Shown here: positions 39,701-49,838 of the stretch, one piece after another
Layout of the letters: every line of letters starts with the position of its first letter
Position numbering within the stretch: the stretch's first letter is position 1
Source: Gyromitra esculenta
Lineage: Eukaryota; Ascomycota; Pezizomycetes; Pezizales; Discinaceae
Reading direction: 5' to 3'
Assembly: GCA_038503075.1 (NCBI GenBank)
Contig: JBCAML010000003.1
Location: 1,798,001-1,862,000, forward strand
DNA length: 64,000 bases
The notes under the pieces: model-generated
What the model was told of the DNA's origin: nothing
The model's input: only the letters and a program-made list of their open reading frames with translations
The model's database searches: none
Program-made: the position numbers and the translations under genes

Positions 39701-41228
39701 GTAATACGAGTACCTAGTCAACGGCCATTCCCACCTGTGAAGACAACAACATGCAGTGGGCCTTATCCGCAAAAGAAATATAGGATATTCGGGTGGGTAT
39801 GTAGGAGGGAGCACCATCAAAGCAACGATCGAATGTCACAATATGGTCTGCTCGTGCCAAGCGCAGTCCACGCGCAACTTCATGTGACACAGCCACAGCT
39901 TGGATTTAATCCTATAGACAGCGTTACATGCGTTTAAGGTCGAAGCATACCCGATTATGCTGGAGGGATGATGGAGGTTGAAGAGAGCAAATAGACGAAG
40001 GTTGTTTCAGCAACCTTATGCTTTTTCATGAGTTTTATTATGGTGTTTTAACATACAATCCCTAATCTCCCACGGCTCGGACGTTTCTCCTTCATTCGAC
40101 CAGCTCTGTCTTGATTACATATAAATGGACATGTGTGTATATGTAGTTTGACGAGATGGTTGCAGTGTCGCTGCAGAGAAGCCCCTCGAAAACGAGCGAA
40201 AGAAAAAAAAAAGCCCAGATATGAAGATTCCAGGTAGCCAGAAAGTTCAAATTAAGTGTCCAGGGTTAACCATTGGGCCCATCCTACCGTATCTACCCTT
40301 TCCTTAGAGAATAGTTTCGTCTTATCGGCTTACAACATTTTTTATTCCATCGATGATTACAAAGGAAAGTCTTTATTCGTTTAGGAGTTAAGCCCGAATT
40401 GGGGTGAAACCGGCAACCCGTTTCGGTCAATGAAAAATTTCAATCCCGGCTCAGACAACGCCCCCGCTTGTCGAGTGATACCCGATGACCCCTGAAGCTT
40501 ACCACACCACACCACAGCCAGTGAGAACCACAGGTGTGCTCGAGCCCCGCGCCCTGGGCGGAGATAACGTTCGCTTTATATCTGGGGTTTATATTGTCAT
40601 TCACAAATCGTTTCCCCCCTCTTCGTTCAAGAAAATAAACTTATCAGAGATGACAAGTTGAGTTCCGTAAATAAACCTAAAGAATATATATACTTGTCCA
40701 GCTTGTTTTTCATACCTAACGACAAGCCAAGTGGCTTGTGTTTTACTTACATTTCACTACGAATAAGTTTCACTGGTGATAGCAAATCTTGAGGTTAAAG
40801 GCAAGCCTAGTCAGATTGAGATGTATCTCATCACAGGTAAGTAGATGTTTACTACCAAATTAATTTCTGTTGAAGTACATGTACATGTAGGTACTATGCA
40901 GAATTTAGTGATGAGCACAAAAACTATCCTTGCCTTGTGTGCGGGCCCGCGATTTTTTTTTAAGAAAAGGTCGAATTAATTAGGGGCTGCTGATTGGTTA
41001 CATATAACCAAGGGAAGGGCTTATCCGAGCTGATAGCGAAGTTGTTTCCACCCATAAATCAAAAGAGGAAGAATCTACCTGAACCAAGGTCAAAAACGAG
41101 TGAGAATATATGATGGCATTTACAATGAACCGGAACGTGCGTCTTGTTAATCTTACGCACCGCAAAACTAACTTCAATATAAGTATAAAAATATAAATTA
41201 CATTTCTGTTCTTCATTTGGGTTTCTAT
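36790..41228. other. Intergenic: phytochrome promoter side and gene-free block
   Basis: No gene supported. Upstream of the phytochrome gene lies a CA-rich then purine-rich tract (37190-37270: repeated CACGCACA, then AAGGAAAA units). From about 37.4 to 41.2 kb the sequence resembles the 1-11 kb block: many stops, A/T runs (39088-39106, 40202-40214) and no domain-bearing frame. It is probably decayed intergenic DNA. Confidence 0.45.
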
Positions 41229-41230
41229 TA

Positions 41231-41404
41231 CAGTACAATCGCCTTATAAGAATACTAACTATAAGAATACTCGCCTTATTAGAATGCCGAATCCAGTCCT
41301 GACAGGGGTAAATTTGAGTGTAGCCTGCTTTTCATATAAGAATAACTCTTTTATAAGAATATTATTTTCGGAACCAACCGTATTCTTATAGGACGATTGT
41401 ACTG
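41231..41404. mobile_element. 174-bp pogo/Tc1-mariner-like MITE
   Basis: Terminal inverted repeats of about 27 bp: the left end begins CAGTACAATCGCCTTATAAG and the reverse complement of the right end begins CAGTACAATCGTCCTATAAG. Both sides are flanked by TA (41229-41230 and 41405-41406), the target duplication of this superfamily. The CAGTACAA-type terminus is typical of pogo/Fot/Tigger-like elements. The interior has several copies of a TATAAGAATA subrepeat and no coding capacity, so it would need a transposase from elsewhere. The nearly matching arms suggest a moderately recent insertion. Confidence 0.88.
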
Positions 41405-41406
41405 TA

Positions 41407-42399
41407 GTAAAGACGCATCGCCGAACCCTAGCCCTGCGGCTGCCCCACAATTCTTTAGTCCGGGTAATAACTGTTCCTTTCAACACCCACGAAAAGCTTA
41501 CTCCAACTTCACACCACCCATTCGTATCTTTCGTCACCACTCTGCACTGCACCAATGGCGAAAAAAGGTTTGATTTTTCTTCCTAATACTACCCTTGTCA
41601 AGATAGAAAATTGACCAAACGATAGCCAAATCTCGTACGGTTTCCGTGCGCCTGATCTCGATGGCGATGACGGGTTATTACAAGACGTTTGTACGGCCGC
41701 GAACACACCGGCCACTGTCGATGATGAAGTACGATCCAGTTGGTAAGATCGCCAAATAATCTCGATATTCATACTCAGTTGAAAATTTATCAGAACTATG
41801 GAGAGAGAAGAGCAGCATGAGCTAGAAATGAAATGAAACGGGCTTGTGTGAGAGAAAACTAACACAGCTGTTAGTTCGACGAAACGTTCTTTTCCTCGAG
41901 GCGAAGCGCGGTGGTAAATAAAATACGTTGGTCTGTTGAACTATAGCCTGGGGGGAATTGTGCAGGAACGATTGGGTGGAAGGGTGGAAGGCGCCTTTGC
42001 AGGTTCGACCAAGACTGCATATCCTTTGCATTTTCTATATATCCACAAATTGGACAGAAAATAATACGCTACTCGTGGAAACTAGCGAGGAATAAGGGGG
42101 ATTCATGTAAATAGTCCTCTAGAATCTCTTTCAGCAAGAGTATCTGGTTTCTCCAGTTTTATATTTTTTTAAAGTAATAGCCCTTTAGTGTGAACTCGTT
42201 GAAAAATACATCCTCTGTTCGATAAAACAAATATTGTTGATTTTATCTCAATTACATTAGCACCCCTCTAAAGACCGACATATGAACTAGGGAAGTGAAT
42301 AAAAAGCAAACATTGCAAGAAAAGAGAGAAAAGACTGATCGAAAAATAGCAAGGGAGCTAACTTTCCTCCACTTGTTAGCTCCGTTAGACATGCAAATT
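41407..42399. other. Intergenic, 3' flank of the coiled-coil gene
   Basis: No gene supported. A palindrome-like block at about 41632-41661 (CTCGTACGGTTTCCGTGCG) resembles the inner terminal-repeat block of the 5.1-5.6 kb element. The AT-rich stretch 42040-42399 probably holds the 3' UTR of the minus-strand gene ending at 42400. Confidence 0.4.
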
Positions 42400-45300
42400 C
42401 TACATGAACCTCTTCCCACCGATCTTCTTCTTTTCCTTATAACTTCTTAGTCCCCTCTTCACGCTTGGCGTTTCTTCCTTTCCCTTGTTATTTCTCGCCA
42501 GTTCTCCTTCCTCTTCGACCCATTCCTGGTCATCCCTGATCTTCTTCCCGCGATCCTTACGAGGACGGTGCAGAGTTTTTCTGCTGTCATCTGCGAGTCC
42601 TCGAGAATCATTTCTTTGTGGTGTTTTTGGTTTATTTGAAGGTGCTGCGGGGGTAAATGAATTTCGTTCTACGGGTGTGCTTTCAGAATTACCAACTCTC
42701 TTCCGATTTCTGTTATCCTTCGCATCCACTGTGCGAGGCCTTGGGGTAAGAAGGGTGGGGTTAGTTTGCTCGAGATGGGTATTCCGCGGTAATGAAACAC
42801 CCACTCTAGCAACCTTATCCTCGCTGTCGTCTGAAAAGTCCTCAATCGTAGTAGCCTGATCACCGCAAATACCATCAAGCACTATGCTTGGCGTTCTGCG
42901 GCGGGAGATGAAATGTGTCGCCATATTCTTTCTTGGCTGAGAATCTTGGGAAGTTTTCTTGAACCCTTTAATCCAAGAATTTGTGGGAGGGACGTTGGGT
43001 ACTTGCCCCTCAATTTGACCTTCAACTCTGCCAGGACTTTGGAAGATGTCCTTTGCTAGGTCTTCAACGTCTACCATGTCATTTTCTCCGAATAAGTAGC
43101 GTTCAAACTTTGCGTTGTCGATCCTCGAAAAATTGCTCCACACCTCATTTTCGGGTTCCACAATATTATCCATTTCACATCCTTCCATCTGTGTTTCTAA
43201 TATACACTCTTGTGGAGTGAATGGAGAGAGTGTCTGGCTATCATCATCCCGGAAGTTTTCCGAAGTTTTAGATAGCATGGTAAATTTTTCCTTTCTCTGT
43301 TGATCTGTGCCGTGATATCCAGTTGGTGTTTCTGTTTCTCTCTTTCCTGGGAAGGTAGAATTGGATATTCTTTCAATCTCCGTAACCATCTCCTCTCTAG
43401 TCTTCGCCAATTTCTCGTTGTCTGTTCTCAGAGAATCTAGTTCCCTGTTTAAATTAGCTATCCTACTTGAACTCCTATCCTCCAATTTCTCATTGGCGCC
43501 CCTTAGCCCCTCGAAACTCTCTTCTAATAATTTTGTTTTTTCTCCTAAGACTTGATAAGCATGAACTACTTTCTCTTTCTCTCTTCTTGTTATTAGCTTC
43601 TCAAGTTCCGCTTCCTCTAAATCTTTCCTCAGCTGTTGTTCTACGGTTCGAAGCACAGTAGCATCTCCAACAACCGTTCGAAGTTCATCGGTTTCAGATT
43701 TTGTGACCTCTAATTCTTCTTGCATGTTGTGGATCTCTTGTAGCATCAGCTTTTTGTCTTCTAAGAGAACACTGACCTGTCCTAGGGCCTTGGAAAGCTC
43801 CCCTGTAGTTGATTCTGTACGTTCCTCGAGTACGGAATAGCCCGACCGGGCCGCTAACTCTAGTTGTGTCGTATGATTTACCAAATTTTCGAGACGAGTA
43901 TTTTCATGAATTAACTGTAGATGCGCGTTTTCGATAACAGCATACTGTAAATTACCAGTAAGTTTTATTTGCGATAAAACACAGCAGGATATTATCCGCC
44001 TTACCTGCTTCTGTAGTTGCGTAAACTCCTCTCTTAAGTCTGAAGTCTACCATCGCCACCTTTAGCTAGGTTAGGAGCCTCTAGAATGAGTGAACCTACA
44101 CAATCCTCTGCCTTAATCTCCGCAATTCTAAATCCTTTATTCTCCGTTTCTAGTCTCTCTTTCTGTGCCTCTAGTGCTTTAATTTGATTATTAAGCCTCG
44201 AAGTTTCTCTCTGTCGAAACATATTCGCGTTTGTTTCAACATCAATACGTTCCTTCATCTTCTGTTCCTCAGCACGCGCCATAAAATCTGCTTTTTCATT
44301 CTCGAACCCTTCAATCCTTTCTTTAGATTGCTTGAGTTCCGTGACTAAGGATTGTAATTCAGTCTTTAGGCTCTCGAGTTCGGAGTCTCTTTTCTGCAGT
44401 GATGAATTTGCATCCCGAACGTCATTCTTCGCTAATTCGCATTCCTTTTGCAGCTCACAGTTCTTGTGCTTTAGAGTTTTTACCGTCTCAGCTAGAGTAA
44501 TGTCTTCCAAAGGTCTGGTTTCAAGAATCGAAAGTTTGTGCTGCAACGTAGAAATACTGTCCTCATATAGTTAGAAAATTACTGAAATGAGTAAGCGAGC
44601 AGTGTGCATGGACTGACCTTTCATTCAGACAATTCTCAATTATCTTTCCTTTTTCGACTTGGCTGCTTACCTTATTGTAATTCTCTGTAGCTGCCTTCAG
44701 CTGTTGCTGGAGCTCCTTCTCAAGTTGCCCCCTTTCAGCCGAGACGACTAACGAAATCTCGTATTTCTCGTACATATCCCTCGATTCCGCTTCTAAGTCT
44801 TTAATTCTAGAAACTAAATGACTGATATAACCATCTGTAAAAGATAAAGCATCAATGTTCATCTTATGGGTTTCGTGAAACAGGCCCACAATGCTCTCTG
44901 CTGTATCACTGATTCTCTTCTCGACCCCAATTAAACACTCCGCAGCATCTACTTCCCTGTCTCTCAGCTTTTCGATAGGTTCGAGGCATCTGCTAACTGA
45001 ATTTCTCGTCGTCTCTCCATCCATCTCAATCTTTATGGCTATAGTCTTCTGAAGCCCAGTGAGTTTTTCTTCTAACTTAAGGTTGGTATTTGTCCCAAAA
45101 GTATTTTGCAACTCAGCTAGTTTTTCTACTAGTTCTAACTTTCCATCTTGGATTGCTGCCAGAATAGTTTTATTCTTTTCTCTGTCGTCCTTAATTTGGG
45201 ATTCCAGGCTCTGAGTGCGATCCCTTTCTGCCGCTAGTAGACCTGCGTTATCCGAGAGCTGTGAATGGAGGAACTTTAGAGCTTTATTGACTATAACAAG

Positions 45301-47015
45301 TTAGTCGTTGAAATATCTGAAAAGTCTGAAATGACCTACGCTTCTCAATCTCTCTACTTGAATCTTTTAACATAGCTCTAGAGCTTCCCCATCCCTGAAC
45401 AGTTCCATCAACTTTCTTGGTGAGACGCCTAACATCTTGTAAGCTTCTTAATAGCTCGTCTCTATCGCGTGAGACCTCATCAAGTATATTATTTGTCTGT
45501 AAATTCTTTTCATTCAGCATGTTGTAATCCTTCCCTAAACCATCTACGAATTTCTGGAAACTCGTCGTTTTCTTTTTCAAGCTTGTCACGATGTCTTTAA
45601 AAGTCTGAACCTGAGCTTCGAGTTCTGAATTTTTCCTCTCTGAAGTCTCAGCCCGAAATATATGCGCTTCGAGAGAGACTATAGTTTCGCGAAGATTCTT
45701 TTCAAGGGTCTGTTTTTCAGTTGTCAATGTGGTTAGGGCCACCAAGAGCCGATGTTCACCAGTACTGCATTGTTCCTGCTCCTCCTGAAAAGCCGGTGTA
45801 ATGGATGAAGTTATAGTTGCCCTAGGGTTAGGTCTTTGGTGTTGAGCCTCTGTGACATGGCCATTATTTTCAAGTCTTTTCCTCTTCATAATGCCATTAT
45901 TACCAATACCTGGTCTATTGCTTCCAGAAATTCGACCCCCCGTCCCCGCTCCTGAGCGTGGATTCGAAGTACCAGTTATCTCAGCTAACATATCAGGTCT
46001 TGTCTCAATGCGCCGATTACTATCTTTCGATTGCAGAGCATGGTGCCTCTTTGGCTGATCCGTATACACTTGGAATGTGTCACGCTGCCGAAGTGATTCT
46101 GAATTTTGCACTTGTACATTCATCTCTATCTCGTGATTACCATTGGGCATATTTCCACACTGTAAAACTGTCGAATTATTGACTTCTGTTGGTTCAGCCT
46201 TAACATCATCATCTAGTACAATAATCTCGAGTCCCCTATTTCCTTCTGTGGGGGTGCCGAAAATAGGCGCATTATGAGATCTCGAAGAACCCGCTGGTTT
46301 GTCCTGCCTTGTCCTCTTTGGTCCTCTTTCATCCCTGGGTGCCCTTGGGCCTCTAACTTCTGGTGCCTCAAAATGGCCTCGTTCCCCATTACTACGTGTA
46401 GTTTGAGCAAATAAGGTCCCATGGCTGGACCGGGTACGGCCATCGGCACCGGGCACGAGAGAGCTGGAGCTATCAATACGTTTCCTTTTCTCTGTAGCTA
46501 TCCTGGTGTTTTGCCCTCTATTGCTTGGACGTGGCGCTGGGGCCGGTGGGAATATCGTCCGTTCATCACGTATCGCGAGAGTAGTTGCCGCAACAATAGG
46601 TGATAGCTGGGGATCAGGTGCACGAGAAGCTGGGGCAGAGGGAAGTGTAGGAGCGGGCACTTTAAGTGCTATAGCATTAAAGTCCAATTGATATTAACCA
46701 TATAAGCTACTTGTCGAATCTCAGAAGGGCTCAGATCCTACCTTCCATCCCACTTGAGTTCGATGCATCGCCCATCTTAAAACTACTGCCAATCCTCTCT
46801 CTACTAGTTATGGCAGAATTTACATCCTGCACTACTGCCTCCCCGCCCGCACTTGTAGCTATTAGAGGCTTCTTCCCCGGAGCAGCAAATCGGAACCCTT
46901 GAGTGATGCTGTCGATACTTGCACTCCTAGGACGGTGTGGCAGAAACCCGCTCTCTCCTAATGAAGATGAGAGCGGAGAGATGTGTTTAGATGTGGTTTC
47001 TGGTGAGTTCATCAT
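42400..47015 (-). CDS. Large coiled-coil protein, function unknown
   Basis: I model six exons: 47015-46742, 46659-45340, 45290-44618, 44556-44100, 44046-44005 and 43944-42400 (1436 residues; all phases agree). The first ~320 residues are Ser/Pro/Arg-rich and likely disordered, with basic K-R-K-R-type clusters. From about residue 400 to 1100 the protein is dominated by heptad-like Leu/Glu/Lys sequence, an extended coiled coil. The C-terminal ~330 residues are again disordered, with acidic patches and then a strongly basic tail ending GGKRFM. No catalytic motif is visible. The plan (basic tails, long central coil) is seen in spindle-pole, kinetochore and synaptonemal-complex proteins, but I cannot assign it. 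Introns are 49-82 nt; the fifth exon is only 42 nt. A second ATG directly follows the first, so the start could be 47012. It lies head-to-tail with the LAMTOR1-like gene. Confidence 0.82.
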
Positions 47016-47797
47016 GGCCGTGGATAGGGAAACGGATGGCTGGCACGAGACGGAGATGAATCAGGTAACGATTTTGAGAGGGGGAAGACTTGGGATATAA
47101 TTATATAGAAAATATATGAAGGAAAGAAAGAGAGAGAAGAGAAAGAGAAGGCTGACTTTCAGGAGGTCAACTGATCGAGCGTACTAGTTGAACCACTTGC
47201 TAGCTCAGCCCAAGCTTTTTTTTGCGACCTGAAAAGAAAAAAAAAGGATAGATACGCCAAAGTAGAAAGACGACGTTTTGTAAGTATACAAGCTAACGTA
47301 CGCACTGCCCTACCCCTATACCAACCAAAACAAAGTAGACATGAGAAACAAACAAACAAAAAGTAATAAATAAACAAACAAAAAACTTAAAACAGACACC
47401 GGCTTGATGGATGATGATGATAATGATGAGAAGCTCCACAAAAGAAATTCGTATTGCCGCAGTTGTGGCATGAAGGAAGGAATTTGGTCTTCAGACTATA
47501 AAGGCTGTTGGAAAGACATGAAGGAAAGGAGTGAAAAGCGGTAATACTTCAGCAGAGAAGAAAAAAGAAACGCAACCAAAACACAAGTCAAAAACGCCAA
47601 ATCCTTTAACTAACGCAGAATATATGTAAAAAAAAAAAAATGTCGAGGAACAGAGGAAAACGAGTAAGCACAACAAAAAGTATAAAAGAGCCCCCGAGTC
47701 TGTCGAGACTCAATACCCCTAACCTGAAATTACTATTCCAACATCCCACATCCAAAACGCCTCTACTTAGTCAGTGCATCCCGTCTTTCCTGCTGTT
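47016..47797. other. Intergenic between two minus-strand genes
   Basis: No gene seen. Next to the coiled-coil gene there is a purine-rich tract (47115-47155) that would read as C/T-rich in its 5' leader, a common fungal promoter feature. A-rich stretches at 47340-47390 and an A-run at 47628-47641 lie nearer the 3' end of the LAMTOR1-like gene. Confidence 0.45.
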
Positions 47798-48344
47798 TTA
47801 ACCATCTAGCTCCAGACCAACCACCAATTTTCCCACACCCTTCACTCTTCCCACCTCTCTCACAGCCTCTTCCCCGCCTTTCAAAATGATCTCCAACCAC
47901 TCCCTCTCCTTCCCGCCAACCACTTCCGGTTTCAATACAACAGGCATTTCTGGTCCCTGTTGCGGCGGTTGTGTCTTACTAAGAACAGTACGATACCACT
48001 CACCGCGACTATTCGGCGTGGTAGTAGAGGAGGAATGGGTCAACATGGGCGGCGCGAAAATGTCGATAAGGTTTTCAGAAGTCTGCGCGACAAGGCGATC
48101 GAGGTATTCGCGCTCATGGAGAAGCGTTTGGGGGTCTATAGGAGGATGTGCGCCGTAAGGGGTAGTGGGGGACATAAATGTGCCCGAGGTGTAAAAATTG
48201 TTGTCATTGTGGGTTGTGAGAAGTCGGGTATGTTCAGGCTATGAGGGATATTAGTGGTGGGTACGGAGAGGGGCTGGCGGGAGGAGAGATCTGTACATCT
48301 TCTGACTTTCGCCGACCGAGGCAGGATGAACAGGCGGAGCCCAT
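47798..48344 (-). CDS. MEH1: LAMTOR1/Meh1(Ego1)-like Ragulator/EGO-complex anchor
   Basis: This family tethers the Rag/Gtr GTPases and TORC1 to the lysosome or vacuole membrane. I model two exons: 48344-48297 and 48238-47798, joined by a 58-nt intron with a CTAAT branch site (162 residues). The 16-codon first exon reads MGSACSSCLGRRKSED: Gly2 for N-myristoylation followed by Cys5 and Cys8 for palmitoylation, exactly the lipidation signal of LAMTOR1/Meh1. Exon 2 continues PEHTRLLTTHN, then the family helix LLHEREYLDRLVAQTSENLI followed by DIF (about residues 60-86). The C-terminal part is predicted helical with a Gly/Val-rich end. If the short exon is missed, a call starting at the internal ATG (48175) would lack the membrane anchor. 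It is divergent from the pseudokinase gene across 1.5 kb. Confidence 0.85.
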
Positions 48345-49838
48345 GTTGACAGCGTGAGTATTGTTGATATGTTTATACCGAAGGGCGATGATGGTGTTGA
48401 CTTGGGTATCAACAATGTTGCGTTACGGTGGTAACGGCTGGTAATGAAGCACCACCCGAAAGTGCGCAAGATGACAAATTCCCAAAAATTTAATTTTAAA
48501 GAACTAGCGACGAGACTTTACTGACAGTTAAGTAGTCTAGACTCTAACTAAGTACCCGGCGGATAGCCGCGTCTTATCGGGGCGGGGAGGATTGAAGAGA
48601 TTCACAACGCTGCCGTGCTTATCGTGATGTTGGACAGGTAGTGGGCAGCAGTGTTTATATTCCCCACGTCTTCGGTGAATGCTTGGGGAGAGGGGAGGGC
48701 CTGGGTTTGAACACAAATATAAATACCGAGACACCGAAACGGGTAACAGTCGACTGAAGGAGTGTAGAGGAGAAAGTACCCGATGCTTTTGGGCCGCGTG
48801 GTGTGAAGGGTGGAAAACAAGTGGGCGTGAAGTGAGGAGAAACGGAGAAACACCGGCACTGAGGCGTTGAGAAGTGCTGGTCCGGAGCTGTCAATGGCAG
48901 CTGGAAAGCACACCCCTCGGACGTGGGACAGCGGGCAGGCCGATGGCGGTGAATATACATGTAGAGTGGGTTACACTTTATGCTGTGTTCTAGAATTGCC
49001 GCCTATCGCGCACTAGCTCCACCTTCAAGGTTGTAATTTTGTCCACCGTATCTCTGCCCTCTACCAACGCCGCGATGAAGATGACCGTTCAGTAGCCATG
49101 GTTATCTTCTTCACGTCACTACCGGTTGGTTCGCTGTTGCGCAATTGCTAGAGCTGCATCCATCATCTTCGACCTTCTTTCCCGCTTCCGGCTTCCACTC
49201 TGATTGCCGGGCGTAGTGCTCTGTATGCATGTAATATTTAGCTCGCAAGGATACCGTGGTTGTTGAAATCAGATTGCTCGTCAATGCCGGAACGTGGATG
49301 CTGCTTGAATGATGGTTAGAGTTGTTATGATACGGTGGCCTTGCGCGCGGTTTTATTGTCCACAGCACTATTCACCAAACACCTCGAGAACTTTGTAACT
49401 CGACTGGTGTATCTATTAACATTCGAGCAATCCTATACAACATGTAGCTCCTTTTTCTACACTGTTTGAGGTCCGTGCGTAGACAAGACATGGGAGCTGT
49501 CGTGATAGGGAGGAGCTGCATTGTATGAGACCCACCGTGACGCGCCTGAGTGGTTGCTTGCTGCTCCGTTCCTCAAATTTCCTCTTTGGGCCGCAGAACC
49601 CAGGGACAGCATGCGGCTCTGCTTGTAGCGTGCAGCTTCTTGCGACGTCATTGTTTTTCTTCATCCCACCAAACTCTGTAGATAGCCACCATCTAGGGAG
49701 GAATACCTGTAATCAAATTCATCACAACCTCAAATTCGTTCGTTCGTCCTGCATATCTCACCCACCCACCCATCCAATATCAAACACATCTCTACACATC
49801 TGGACACCAGTCTCATCTCCAACAGCTTTGGTACCATC
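48345..49838. other. Divergent intergenic region (LAMTOR1-like / pseudokinase)
   Basis: A shared upstream region of about 1.5 kb between two outward-facing genes. No gene supported. Near the pseudokinase start the leader is C/CA-rich (49755-49838: CCCACCCACCCATCC), as in many fungal 5' UTRs. I could not identify defined operator sites. Confidence 0.45.
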
